This document shows positions 37,013 through 49,116 of a stretch of DNA of 64,000 bases, piece after piece. The position numbers and the translations under genes were made by a program. How positions within the stretch are numbered: the stretch's first letter is position 1; each line of letters begins with the position of its first letter. The stretch spans positions 914,067,840-914,131,839 of the forward strand of contig NC_081409.1 in NCBI RefSeq assembly GCF_030272615.1, in the 5' to 3' direction. This stretch comes from Cryptomeria japonica (taxonomy: Eukaryota; Streptophyta; Pinopsida; Cupressales; Cupressaceae). The notes beneath the pieces are model-generated. The model made no database searches and had not been told where the DNA came from. It was given only the letters and a program-made list of their open reading frames with translations.

Positions 37013-38263
37013 TGTTAGGATTCCCACAGATACTGAGAGGGGGGGGTGAATCAGTATCTAACCGGTGAGTAGTATTTCTTAAGTTAAAACATGCAAAACA
37101 TAAAATAGCAGTATACTGGTATGCAAGAATTAATGCAATAAATAGAATCAGAAACATCCACATGAAAAGAATACCATAACACAAGATGTTTAATGAGGAA
37201 ACCCGGTGTGGGAAAAACCTCGGTGGGATTTGTGACCCACAATATTCACTTATTGGCCAATAAGAGAATATTACTTACAATAGGGGCCTGCACATGCAGG
37301 AAGGCCAACTGCCTAGAGCTCACTGCTCAATGAGAAGTCACACTGACTTATAATGAGGATTATAATAATCCAAAGACTTTTACTGCTTTACAATAGCATC
37401 TCCAACGCCAGATTCAGTATCGGTTCTAACTCTGTTCTTTACATATACCCTTGACCTATAATTTGCACATTAGGTCTGCCTAATAATTTTCTTTATGCTT
37501 GCTTACTTACACACTTAAATGTCTACAATGATCTCCTTTATATACAAGAGTCATTTTACAATTTGTCAGGTTGGCTTACAATAATAATCAAAATATTACA
37601 TATCAAAAATCCTGTCGGCCTCTATGCCGGTATACATCTTTTCTTCTGTGCCGGTGTCGGTGTTGTTGAAATGTGGTGACTGATCAACAAAGTACTATAA
37701 ACTCAGCACGTATCCTTGCCGGGGTCCGGGGCCGGGCCGGGCCTCGGGCAGGGGTTCGGGGGTGACAGCCCCCGAGAAATTTTTTTTTGCCGTTTTTTGT
37801 TGATGAAAATCGACATTGTAATAAAACCCTAAAAAATGTCGACTTTGTTTGTTGCCCTAAAAACGCATGTTATAAGCAGCTGGGATGCTTAATGCATTGT
37901 AAGGTTGATGTACTATTTTTGCTGGATAATAAGAAAGATTGGACGGTTGTGTATGGTGGACGTAACCCATTCTGGGTGAACCACGTTAAATCTCTGTGTT
38001 ATCTGTGTCCTATTTTATTTCTTTATCTTTTGTATTTAAATCTGCATATAATTGTTAGTTCATATTTGCTTCGGATCTGCTTGAAACCCTAACAGGTGCC
38101 GGTGCTGGTGTAGAGTGATCTTGTTGATGCTGGTGCACTATCTTGCTTGTGTAATGCTTTTTCGGTATGATGTCTTGCCGGTGCCATAGGATTGCAAGGT
38201 TGTCATCAATGACAAAACCTTCAATCACACACAACGTCTCATTGGAGTGTCCATATGCCAACA
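37013..38263 (-). repeat. Element C 3' LTR (left copy)
   Basis: About 815 bp plus a 431-bp insert (37664-38094) and its TSD. A minus-strand TATA box GTATATAAAGG lies at 37535-37545. The U5 side carries GATTCACCCCCCCC on the minus strand. Several ACCGGT and GCCGGT palindrome-like motifs occur. Confidence 0.92.
37664..38094. mobile_element. 431-bp solo LTR or TRIM-like insertion in C's left LTR
   Basis: TGTTGAAATGTGGTG...GAAACCCTAACA has LTR-like TG...CA ends. Flanks are GGTGT (37659-37663) and GGTGC (38095-38099), a TSD with one change. The other C LTR lacks it. It has a GC-rich block (CCGGGGTCCGGGGCCGGGCC at ~37723) and is otherwise AT-rich. No ORF worth calling. Family unknown. Confidence 0.7.
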
Positions 38264-38430
38264 ATCTCCCCCTTTGGCATTGATGGCAACACTCATGAGA
38301 AATTTCAAAAAGTGTCCAAAATGTGTAGTTCAAAAAAAATTTACCAAAAATATGAAGGGCTCCCCCTGAGCATATGACACCCGTCTTTGAACTTTCTCAT
38401 CCTACTACTCCCCCTTTGGCATCAATGACA
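38264..38430 (-). promoter_or_regulatory. Element C clustered polypurine tracts
   Basis: On the minus strand: ATTGATGCCAAAGGGGGAGT (~38406-38425), GCTCAGGGGGAGCCC (~38360) and the PPT proper ATCAATGCCAAAGGGGGAGA (~38265-38284) next to the LTR. Order and spacing match A. Confidence 0.82.
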
Positions 38431-38602
38431 AATGTTGTCAAGATGTTAGTAGAGTTTGTAGTTATACCTATCCATATCCTCAACCTTGTAGTTGGGTAGT
38501 TATTATCTGAAAAAGATCGCCCAAAATTAAGTTTATACTATCCATAAAATTTTTGATATCTTTTATTGCTGTTTCAGTCCTCTTCACAGTACCAGTGAGA
38601 TG

Positions 38603-41600
38603 CTACAATTGTTTTGTTGGTGTTTTACTTCCCTGTGCTAATGCCTCTGAGATTTCCTTCCGCAGAGATGCTGGATAGTCCAATCTTGGACTCATTTTAG
38701 ATCTCAAGTGTTTTGCCTTGTTTATTATTGTCTCTTTCTCTCTTTCCTGTTTAAGCAATTCTTCCTCAAAATTTGCTAACTTATCTTCAAAAATAGATAG
38801 TGAGTCCAGTGAGTTGACAAAATTGTCTGCAAGCTTGTTTATCTCTTCCCGTGTCTTGCTTATTTTCTTATCAATATCTACAGTTAGGAAGTTTGTTTTC
38901 CATGTGTCTTTATACAGGTTTTTATACTCTTTTAACAAACTATACAGTTCCTATAGAAGTGTGTCAAAGTCTCTATTACACTTCTTTATTTCTTCTTCAA
39001 AGAATTTCTGTTTCTCCTTTTCTACCATGTCCTTTACAGATTCTTCCTTTATTTTCTCAATATTTCTAGAAATGTATTTACATAATGTATCCAACTGTCC
39101 TAAAGAATCTTTATTATCTATATTACAATCAGGAGCAATTATCTTCAAAATTAGTATTGAATCATCTATTGCTTTGTAAGCTTGTGAACTGTAGTCAGTT
39201 ATTTTCTTAATGGATTCAAGTAATACCTCAATCACATTTGTTGACTTTGATGATGACCCAACAAACTGAGTACCGGGGGAAGTGACCATGCTTGTATTGA
39301 CCTCTGGCAGGTCAGTTTGTGTCTGCATTTCCTTTAGCACTGGTTTTCCTGCTTCATTGCTTACCGGTGGCATTGTTTCCTTGTGAGCCTGTTCCGGAGC
39401 CTTTAGCTCTGTCGGTTTCTCTGTTTGTGCCTTAGATTCAATCTTTTTCCCTGTATCCTCTGCCGGTTGCTTTGTATCTCCTGTTATCGGAGGCTCTTTA
39501 GCCATGTCTGATTTTTTAGTTGTATCTTTGTCAACTGTTATGTTGATCTTTTGGGTATCAACATTTACAGTGTATAGGACTTCAGGATTTGGATTGCTAT
39601 CCTCTACATCCATGCTTTCAGCTGCCGGTTGGTTTTTAGGGGTTGTAATTTTTACAGGTGGAGGTAGGTTGTCTTTAACCTTTATGCTTGGAGGTCCACC
39701 AATTTTGCCTTTCCCTTTGTCCTTATCCTTCTGATATACCTTAATAGGCTTGGGATTCCTGTATTCTTCTTGTTTTTCTTTTTCAACCAAAAATATGTCC
39801 CAACCATCTTCTATTTCCTCTGAAACTTCTGTAACTCTTCCTGCCATTAGTGAAATATGTCGGTGTGTAGTGGAGAAAACTATCCAGTTTGCCTGAGCAA
39901 TCAGATCATCAATTTCCTTTGGGGAGTTTACCGAATATACAACAAGTAGTTTTTCTATTTTTATTTTCTTGTCTAATTCAATTACTCCTTGCCTTCTAGC
40001 CTCAAGTCTTTTGTATAAATCATCAGGAATTTCATTTATGACTTCCACCAGAAACTTTTTGAACATGTCCATATGTAGTATTACACTCTCCTCAACTTGC
40101 CCTTTTTCATCAGCAGATAGGGTGTCATAAATTTTCCCTATGTTTTTCAGTTTTCCTTCCTCTGTGATCTCATTTAGCAAAATGTCTAGAGGTGCCAAAT
40201 AATTTTTTGTCTTTTTTTTTTTCTTAGGAGTCAGCTTCTTTTTAGGTGTGACCTTTCTGACCGGAGATCTCACAGCTTGTTACTTCTACCTTGTCCTTCT
40301 AGGTGAAGGAGTGGTTGCCGCTGAGGGATCTCTTTTCCTAACAACTCTTTTAAAGGTTGCTGGCATGTCTCCTTCCGAAGAAGTACCTACCGATGATAGA
40401 TGAGCTTCAGGTTGTGGGGCTACCAACTCATCTTCAGTTATGCCAGTTTCTTTAATACATCTTCCTTAATGGCTTTTGCTTGTCTGGATCCTTTTCTCAC
40501 AAATGCCTCTACCTTCTTCACTCTTTTCTTGGACTGTATTTGTTTTTCTATTGTTTCAGCACTACCAAATACTTCCTCCTTAGGTTCATTGGGGGCTTCT
40601 AGAATTGCTTTGGTATAAGTTTCAACTATGTGGTCATCTATCTCATAGCCCATTTCTGTTACCCAGATTGTCCTTGGGATGACTGCTTCCATCCATATTT
40701 CATCCTTTTTAATAACAAATCATATATCATCTATGTATTTATCTACAATTTTCTGAGATAACCTTGTCCTTTTCTTCATTTTTGTCTTTAGTGCTTGGAA
40801 AAAGTCATGAAAGTTGTTTTCCTTGTTCTCACCCATGGTATTGAACAGTTATGTCAGTTGCTTTCCTACCGGTATGTCATATCCTAGTTCTTTATATCCT
40901 ATACCGGGACCCTATTTTGTTATATGAAGCATTAGACATACTAACAGATTTCCAAATCTGAAAGTTCCTTTCTTATCCTTCTTTATCTTTCCAAGGTTGT
41001 CTATCAAGTCATCCTTTAACCATTCATAGATGTCAATTTTTGCATTGTTTGTTACCATATCATAAGCACTCTTAATGCATAAACTTGAAACTGAGTTAAG
41101 TCTATTGGCATGAGTGGTTTTGTAACCTAATATCATACTTAAGAATCTCACATTTGTATCCTTTACATCGTTAACCCTTAGAGATCTTTTATCAAATGTT
41201 GCACCTGTTAGGTCTATGACTAGATCATTTGAAACTTTCTTGTTTTTGTCTGGTCTTCTACCGGTGGCCGGTAACCCTATGACAACCTTTACCGCTTCCT
41301 TGGTGATCTTATGAATTGCATCTAGCCAGAAGAATTCTCCATGAACTCTGCTTAACACTATCCTAATCACATCCTTAGGAAATTCAGGAATGCAAAAAAA
41401 TTCTGTGAATCCTAGGGTTTCAATGATTTTGTGTTCAGCTTTAACATTGCCGGTATCATCACATATCTCAATTTTATACATGGTTTTGATTTCCTCATCT
41501 CCTAACTCTTCAATATTGTAGTGAATATACATTCTAGGGTCTTTACCATATACAACACCTTTAGGGATTTGAGAAAATGCACCTAAGGTATCATCCTTCT

Positions 41601-41700
41601 TTGCTATTTCGGGGACCAACTGAAATACGGGCCTAGGTCTTTTAATTACTTCCACGATAGTAGGGTTCGCTATGTATTCAATTGTAGAGGTGGATGCCAT
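38603..41700 (-). pseudogene. Element C ORF2 (accessory protein of unknown function)
   Basis: ATG at 41700 (MASTSTIEYIANPTIVEVIK) opens a 262-residue piece that ends at TAG 40912. The frame continues to 40438, a frameshift follows, and then come 440 open residues (40273-38951), TAG 38951, and a 111-residue tail to 38603. The N-terminal domain has VHGEFFWLDAIHKITKEAVK, VIGLPATGRRPDK and THANRLNSVSSLCIKSAYDM. The centre begins with Lys-rich TPKKKLTPKKKKK and has a long Pro/Lys/Glu/Thr-rich segment. The C-terminus is probably coiled coil (ANFEEELLKQEREKETIINK). It would be roughly 1,000 residues if unbroken. Homologous to 21410-24653. I do not recognise the family. The N-terminal motif recalls the plant mobile domain. 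Confidence 0.78.
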
Positions 41701-42000
41701 TATTAAATACCTTTTTCTATCTTGTATGGATGATTACTTGGAGTGTGCTTGCTTCTTGCTCGAAATGCCTTAACTCAAAATCTTCGTGCTCTCTGAAAGT
41801 TTGAAATCACAGTGGAATGAAATGGAGCCAAAACCTTATTTTATAAAGTCTTTTTTGCTATCTACCACATTAATTGCATGCCGATTAAGTATTCACTTAA
41901 CATTGTTTGCCGGTAATAAGTGATTTTCAACTTCTTATCTCTAACCGAGGGAATAATAGCACATGTGTCATTAGATTGCCAAACCCTCAAGAAAATTTCT

Positions 42001-43157
42001 TCAATTAGATGAAGAACTTCCTGCCAGTGGAGCACTGCTTTGTCCTGCCGGTGAAGCATCACTCTGTCCTACCGGTGACGCATTAGTTGGTTCTACTAGT
42101 GGAGGAATATTCCCAATATTTAGATCAGCTTTTCTAATCCATTGCTTTGAGAATTCTTTCTTAACCTCTTCAACTTTTTCTTTACCTTTCAAGCTAGCAC
42201 TTTTGTTGTCTACCGGTGTGCCTTTACTTCTACAAAATTTAGCAATATGCCCAATCTTGTTACATGCATAACATGTTACATTTTTTTTGAAATAGCTTTC
42301 CCATAACCTATGCCAGTTTGTGTTCTGCATTGATTAGATAGATGTCCAAATCTTCCACAAACATAACATCTCACATTCATTCTATAGTTTTTAGAGTTAT
42401 GACCAATTTTGTTGCATTTGGAACATTGACCGGTGGGTGTATTGATATTCTGATAATTCCTAGATCTACATTCATTTGCCCTATGACCATACTTATTACA
42501 GTTAAAACATTTACCATTGAATTTATAAGCATTAAGTGGTCTTACCGGTTTGCTGTGATCCTGAGTATTTGTAGTACCGGAGCTTTCACCAACTTCAAAG
42601 CCAATTCCAGAAGTGTCACCTTTGGGTTTTTGATTCTTCAATAAGGTACCAAGTTCTTCTGAGCTTTTCTTGAATTTTTCTTTATGTTGATTTGCAGTTT
42701 CCAATTCCCTTTCCAAGATTTCTTTTTGTCTCATTAGTTCATTTGAGTCATTCTGAGTATGCATCAGATCTGTCTTCAACATGTCATTTTCATAGCTAAT
42801 TCTTGTGTTCTCATTTGCTGCATCACTTAGTCTTCTGGTCAATTCTTCTTCATTCTTCTTTCTATCCTCAATCTCTTTGCAAAATCTCATAGTCATATCT
42901 TGCATTTCATTTTTTGTTGTCATGATCTCTTGTTTCAGCTTGCTTATCATATCATTAAGTGATTCCTTTTCATCATTCTCATTTTGCAATTTTTCACAAA
43001 GTTCTCTTCTCTTATTTCTTGTAACAGTAAGATTTTCTTGAAGTGCCTGAATGATATCCTGAGCTGCTCTTAAATCATCTTCTAATTTGATATTTTTCAA
43101 CTTCTCTACATCATAGTCAGTAAGCGCTCCTTCAAGTTGCTTCATCAGATTTTCCAT
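42001..43157 (-). pseudogene. Element C gag-like protein with coiled coil and four zinc knuckles
   Basis: ATG at 43157 (MENLMKQLEGALTDYDVEKL). About 200 residues are predicted coiled coil (KNEEELTRRLSDAANENTRI). CCHC boxes follow: CFNCNKYGHRANEC, CSKCNKIGHNSKNY (last Cys lost), CYVCGRFGHLSNQC and CYACNKIGHIAKFC. The frame is lost at an eight-A run (near 42282-42289) and resumes in the next frame to 42001, with a Ser/Ala/Pro-rich tail containing repeated GQSDASPA/GQSSAPLA. The open frame upstream of 43157 runs into the LTR and is not part of the protein. Confidence 0.87.
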
Positions 43158-43213
43158 CTTTACCGGTGTCAAGATCTTCCTCAAGTTGTTAGGCTTCTGA
43201 AAATAGAGGACCA

Positions 43214-43226
43214 GGCTCTGATACCA
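43214..43226 (-). promoter_or_regulatory. Element C primer-binding site
   Basis: Minus strand TGGTATCAGAGCC two bases after the LTR end ...ATCCTAACA: the standard tRNA-Met PBS. Confidence 0.93.
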
Positions 43227-43228
43227 AT

Positions 43229-45831
43229 TGTTAGGATTCCCATAGATATTGAGAGGGGGGGGTGAATCAGTATCTAACCGGTGAGTAGTATTTCTTAAGT
43301 TAAAACATGCAAAACATAAAATAGCAGTATACCGGTATGCAAGAATTAATGCAATAAACAGAATAAAAAACATCCACATGAAAGAACACCATAACACAAG
43401 ATGTTTAATGAGGAAACCCGGTGTGGAAAAAACCTCGGTGGGATTTGTGACCCACAATATTCACTTACTGGCCAATAAGAGAATATTACTTACAATAGGG
43501 GCCTGCACATGCAGGAAGGCCAACTGCCTAGAGCTCACTGCTCAATGAGAAGTCACACTGACTTACAATGAGGAATATACTAATCCAAAGACTTGTACTG
43601 CTTTACAATAGCATCTCCAATGCCAGATTCAGTACCGGTTCTAACTCTGTTCTTTACATATACCCTTGACCTATAATTCGCACATTAGGTCTGCCTAATA
43701 ATTTTCTTTATGCTTGCTTACTTACACACTTAAATGTCTACAATGATCTCCTTTATGTACAAGAGTCATTTTACAATTTTCCAGGTCAACTTACAATAAT
43801 AATCAAAATATTACATATCAAAAATCTTGTTGGCCTCTATGCTGGTGATGTCATGGAAATGGGGACAAGGCAACTACAAAGTTCAATGTTAATAAGTTAG
43901 TTTCAACCATAAAAACAAAACAAAGAACTAAAAACCATTCCAAACATATCAAGAGAGATTTCAAAAAGCATGAAAGAAGTTTAACAAAATAAAAGAAAGG
44001 AGAAGAGCCTCCCTAAGATGCTTCCATGATGCCTTTTGATGCTTCTCCCTTGTTTCTCTCCTCTCCAAGTCCCAAATGAGTGTAGCTCTTAGCTTTTAGC
44101 ACTAGCCATGGATGCCATATGGAGATTCAAGATGGTTGAATATGATAAGCAAATACTATGCAAGAGTAGATAGTGATGCTATGAAAAAGCTCTATGCTAA
44201 TGCCAGTATAACAACAATACTCTAAAATGCTTCTTTTTGCTTGAGGAGAAGGGTTCTATTTATAGAAGAAATGGGGAAATGAAGGGTTAAGATTGAATGG
44301 TTTAATCAAGGGCCAAGTTTGAAAGTTGGGGATCCATGTGCACAATTGGCACCAATAAAATGGTGACAAGTGTCAACATAGGATTGGGTTGAGAGAAGAG
44401 GTTGGAGGCATTAAAGGCCTGAGAAGACCTCATGGTTATCTAGAAGGTAAGGGTCAAGTCTAAATTAGGATTACCCACTGGATTAGGAGTTAATGCAAGG
44501 ATAAACCTTTGTGCAAATGTTTAAGAGATAATCATGGTCAAAGCATTAAAGGCTTGATGAGACCTTTGGGTTGGGTAGAGGTTGAGTCAAAACAAATGTT
44601 TTAACCATGTGGGAGGGTTTGAGGTAACCATGAATGGTTATTGGAGACTTTGGGGATTAAGTGGTTGAAGGTTGAAAGCCTTCAATGGTTATCAAAGACT
44701 TTGAGCCATTTAGTGGTTGAAGGTTGGAAGCTTTCAAAGGTTATCCAAGACTTTGAGGGTTAATTTGTTGAACACACAAAGCATTAATTGCTTTTCAAAG
44801 ACTTTGGAGTCTTTGAGAAGTGACTCCAATTTGCTTAGGAATGTGACAATATTTAAGGGATGGATTTAGGCTAATTAGGAAGGGTTTAGAAGAATCTAGA
44901 AGGGGTTTAGGCATAAAAGTGGATTTTGTAGGAAAATGCAAGTGGGAGAAATTTTGGTATTTTCAATTAAAATAAAATCATTTATTTCAATTAAATGGTG
45001 TAATTTGCATTTGGATAAATATTCAAATAAATATTAATTTATTTAAATGAGAAAAATGAAGATAAAGCATTAAAATGCTTGAAGACTTTGAGGGAAACCA
45101 TTAAAGGCTTGAAGACTTTAAGGAAAACCATTAAAGTCTTAAGAAGATTATAGAAGGAAGCCATCAAGTTTGAAGACTTTAAAGCCATCAAGTTTGAATA
45201 CTTTAAGGGAAACCATTAAAGGTTTCAAGTGGGTGAGGATAAATAGGATTTTAAATAAATAATTTATTTAAAATAGTTGTGCAACTTGCTTTTGTAGGAA
45301 AATACAAGTGGGTGGAGGATAAAGGTGATTTTAAATAAATGATTTATTTATTTAAATGTGAGAGGTGGGATTTTGGGGGTTTAAAATAAATATTAATTTA
45401 TTTAAATGTGAGAGAAGATTTAATTAAATAAATATGATTTATTTATTTAATTAATGGTCTGAATTTGGTTAAGTGAATTAAATCAAATAAATTGAATAAT
45501 TTATTTAATTAATAGGAGAAGAGGGTTAAGATGAATTAATTAAATATTAATTTAATTAATTATTAATTGATGGTTAAATAATCAAATAAATACTAAGTAT
45601 TCATTTAATTAAGTCGACAGATTTATGTGACTACAGCTGGTATACATCTTTTCTTTTGTGCCAGTGCCGGTGCCGGTGTAGAGTGATCTTGTTGATGCCG
45701 GTGCACTGTCTTGCTTGTGTAATGCTTTGCCGGTATGATGTCTTGCCAGTGCCATAGGATTGCAAGGTTGCCATCAATGACAAAACCTTCAATCACACAC
45801 AATGTCTCATTGGAGTGTCCATATGCCAACA
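43229..45831 (-). repeat. Element C 5' LTR (right copy), interrupted by solo LTR D
   Basis: Aligns with 37013-38263 apart from the two private insertions. The net length is about 808 bp once 43846-45635 and one TSD are removed. The TATA box of the left copy reads TTTATGTAC here (mutated). Confidence 0.92.
43846..45635 (-). mobile_element. Family D solo LTR
   Basis: 1,790 bp, TGATGTCATGG...GTGACTACA, with a perfect TSD GCTGG (43841-43845 and 45636-45640). It is homologous to the LTR at 61368-63349, whose PPT shows the family reads on the minus strand. A TATA box CTATAAATAG lies at 44256-44265 (minus). The right half is built from AATTAATTAAAT-type and GCTTGAAGACTTTGAGG-type repeats. No ORF. 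It arose by LTR-LTR recombination. Confidence 0.93.
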
Positions 45832-45836
45832 TATGT

Positions 45837-46108
45837 GAGCACACAAACATGACATGTGGCTCAATAAGAAACAAGGGTAGGTAGGTAGGAGAAATAATAA
45901 AATATTCCACATGAGGTGGATCACCCACCGAAGGTGGAATGTAACAACAAAATAAGACCACAAAAGGTGGAAATTCTCCTACACACACTATCCCAATGTG
46001 ACACAAACACCCAAGTGTCTCATACCCAAACTTCTATGAAATGCATTTCCTAAGTAAACTTAAGTAAAGTGTAATAATATCCATGATGAATAATTATTTA
46101 CACCAACA
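45837..46108 (-). repeat. Element F 3' LTR, second part
   Basis: Continues the LTR from 37012 after C, ending TTTACACCAACA. Aligns with the end of 60793-61241. The PPT follows. Confidence 0.9.
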
Positions 46109-46906
46109 CCCCCCCTTAAGTGCAACTTAGGGAATGCACATAAGTCTACAATGCAACTAAGCAATGCAAGATGGGTCCCGACTATGTGGCCATGTTAGGT
46201 ACCCATGTACAAATGCAAATGCAATCTCCCATAAAGTGGAGAAAGAGAGAAAAACCACATGGGAAAAAACTCCCTCCCAAAAGAGAGATGATGAAAGCAC
46301 ACAATGCTCTCAATGATGAATGAGAAGAACAAAACCTCATGTGAGGAAAAAGTCCCCCCCATAAGAAAGAAGAAGAGACCATGAAGCCCCCCTTCAATGT
46401 AAAATCTCTTGCAAAGATGGTCCAATGATGTTGACCAAAATACCTTCCCATTAGGAAGAAAGAGAGCCAATGCTGCACCAATAATGTCAAAGTGTGACAA
46501 AAGTAGGTACCAAGTCGATGACGATGAATCACTCGCTGCAACAAAATGAAGATCAGGCATGGATACAACCTACTTTGAGCATCATGGATACTCGTAAATA
46601 ACAAAAATATTGGTACAATCAAAGTCTCACGGGAGCCATGTACAAATGTGTACAATCTAAGTCTCAACTGGAGCCATACACCAAGTCTCACGAGATATTC
46701 CTAATCTACGTGTACAAGAGGATTGCATCAAATATGTCAACAATGACAAGATACAAAGAGGTGTGGCATTTTATGATAGTGCGAGTACAACATTGCTCAT
46801 GCAAGAGCATACAACATGATAGTGCAAATTTGGAAACATGAAAATGATGCCACCAAGAAGCCTTGTAGAATACTACAGAAAAAGATGCCTCTGATTGGGA
46901 TGTGGC
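46109..46906 (-). other. Element F interior, left part (PPT and untranslated sequence)
   Basis: Begins with the PPT ACTTAAGGGGGGG (minus strand, 46109-46120). The rest is non-coding by eye. An overlapping 169-codon minus-strand frame (46182-46691) has no recognisable motif and ends at G's TSD GTGGC (46902-46906). Confidence 0.7.
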
Positions 46907-48535
46907 TGTGTGGGGGAAAAAGTGAGACTAGGTTAACATGCCCTAATCATACCTTTTGACACACATTACGGAATACGAAAGAGCCTAGAGATATCGCACA
47001 ATTGGCTACTTCTTTTGGTGAAAGAGAGAGCCACGGGATATCTATTAGGATTTCTATTCCCTTGTTGAAATTGTAAGATCAAGTAATGCAAGTTCAAACC
47101 CTAATCCCAAAATGCAAGTATGAACTAATAACAAGATTGCAGAATTGAGATTAAACAATCAACAGCTGTAAATACAAGGATAAAATAAGAATGCAGATGT
47201 GTACCCGGAGTCAAAATCGGACTGAAAATGTGCAGGACGGGGGTGCGGGTGCCACTGTCCTGAAAACTTCACCGAAAACTGCTGTTCTGCACTCTGGAAC
47301 ACTGTCGGAAAGCTCTCTAAAAGCTGTCTGTCCGGAGGACCAGGGCGCCCAGCGCCTCTGTCCTAGGGACCAGGGCGCCCAGTGCCCCTGTCCCAGTCTT
47401 CTGCTTTGCAATTTGATACAGAGTGCTGTCTCGACCTTCTCTCTCCGGATCTGTATCCCGCGACGTCGTCTGAATCCCGAAACCTGCAATGATATTTGAA
47501 AAAGGGTGTATGGGCGGCTATATAGGGTTTTGCCTTAGTCAAACCCACGCTTCGGTGATTTCCACCTCCATGAATAGACAAGTTGTTTTGTAAAATGTAT
47601 TGTGTGTGCAGACCTAGTGTGTGTGCAAGGTCCTAAAATGCAAGAAAGCAAACTAGAGCAACCTAGAAAGTAAACACTAATTGCTTGTAAATGATAACGT
47701 AAATGCTCTAAATCAAGATGCAAAGTGATCTAAAGCATGAATAAATGATGTATTGAAGCTTATGTAAAGACATGAAAACAACATGAAATCATACCCAACC
47801 CTCAAGGGAGGAGTACAAGCCAATCTTCAGTCGGTAATCTCCTATTGTTCTTCAATGTCTTCCAAGCCCTAAATGGATGAATGGAATTGATAAATGCTTG
47901 ATAGAGGGATGTTGTAAGATGTTGAAGTCTTCAAAAATCTGCTCTTTCGCTGCATATGAAGTTCCTGAAAACAAAGATCCGATCCTTTCAAATGAAGAAA
48001 GAGAGCTCTTATGTATGAAACCCTAGGTCGCAATTTCGTCTTTTGTCCGACCTAGAGATTGAATATCCCGCCAATTTCTTGGGGTTAAGCTTTATTTTAT
48101 GATTGGATCTCGCTCCTAAAATTTTGGGAAAAATGTCCGGGACCGTGTGCACTCCGGGCGCCACGGTCCCGACAACTTTTCACCAAATTTTCAGGACCGT
48201 CAGATATGATGATTTTAGAGAGAATCCCGAAGTTACAGGTGATTTCGAAATGTTTTGACCCCCGAAATCAAGCCCCCAAGCTCAGAATAGGGCCTAATTA
48301 GGGTTTTTGATTAAGTGATGTATTGGAAGAATAAAATGAAAGGGGCACGCTTTAATGAAAGGGCCCAACTTTGTGATGTGGAAAATGGTGAAATAGAACC
48401 TTTAGACCTAATTAATTCGATTAATTAAGTGCTAAAGGGGAAATGCCATGCAAAGTGCAACTGCGCCAAGGCAGGTGCTAAACTAGGTGTTAAATTATAT
48501 TGCTTTAGCAAGTGCGTACAATTTATGACGCTACA
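46907..48535 (-). repeat. Element G 3' LTR (left copy)
   Basis: TGTGTGGGGG...GACGCTACA. TATA box CCTATATAG (minus) at 47518-47526 puts transcription start near 47490, giving about 1.0 kb of U3. Two GC-rich GGACCAGGGCGCCCAG repeats lie at about 47336-47390. The unit GGGCGCCACGGTCCCGACA at ~48157 resembles the minisatellite at 49288-49480. Confidence 0.94.
47518..47526 (-). promoter_or_regulatory. Element G LTR TATA box (left copy)
   Basis: CCTATATAG on the minus strand, identical at 58731-58739 in the other LTR. Its position about 1.0 kb into the LTR is normal for a U3 promoter. Confidence 0.6.
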
Positions 48536-49116
48536 TTTAGCCCCCACTTTAGCGGTCATATGAGTACTACGTGCATATGCAAGCTAAAGTACAGAAAGTA
48601 AACATTATTTGAAAAAGGATATATCCATAAGTTGTTAGACGAAGCCCCCAGCGGCATCTGCAGTACATAGTTAGGAACTGCACCCTACAAAACACACGTT
48701 AGATCACAAAAATCACCTAATGCTTACTAAGGAAAGTGATGAAATCTGTGAGTAGCTGTATGTCCCCCCCTGTTTCGACTTGCTTATTAGGGAGGTCAAA
48801 CAGGGTAGCATGTTTACTTACGACAAATTGTGTAAGAGAGTATTGATGAGGGATGTTCACTGAAAAGGCTTCATCAGAGCACTGTTTGGAACATCCCGAG
48901 AGTAGGGGAATGAAAATACGATTCCTACGCAACAAACGGTTCGAAAATTGCATCTCCCAAACTCAAGTTATGATGAAATGAGTGAAAGAGGAAAATTAGG
49001 GTTTTGAAAATAAAGGTACAGGAATGAACGTATATACCTTGAAAGAGACACTTGCATTTGTCACTTTGTTGATTCTGAGTACTGTTCATTGCAGCGGAGC
49101 CCACACAGCTATCATC
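48536..49116. promoter_or_regulatory. Element G PPT and presumed PMD promoter region
   Basis: The minus strand reads AAAGTGGGGGCTAAA up to the LTR start TGTAGCGTCATAAAT: a good PPT at 48536-48550. The rest separates the PPT from the + strand PMD gene. GTATATACC at 49029-49037 is TATA-like, and an ATTGCAG acceptor-like site ends at 49094. No other gene. Confidence 0.6.

Larger units (their letters stand above)
37013..45831 (-). mobile_element. Element C: non-autonomous Sirevirus-like element (gag + ORF2, no pol)
   Basis: LTRs are TGTTAGGATTCC...ATATGCCAACA, with TSD TATGT (37008-37012 and 45832-45836). On the minus strand: LTR, tRNA-Met PBS, gag with four knuckles, ORF2, triple PPT, LTR. It has the same organisation as A but is less decayed. 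No protease, integrase or RT motif was found between 38264 and 43228. Both LTRs were later invaded by other LTR sequences. Confidence 0.92.

Noticed and set aside
42276-42330. Programmed frameshift at an eight-A run in C's gag
   Set aside because: Element A reads through the equivalent place in one frame without an A run, so a private homopolymer indel is simpler.
46182-46691. 169-codon minus-strand ORF in F's interior
   Set aside because: Hydrophobic, Cys/His/Phe-rich low-quality frame with no motif, overlapped by another frame; F has no other coding capacity.
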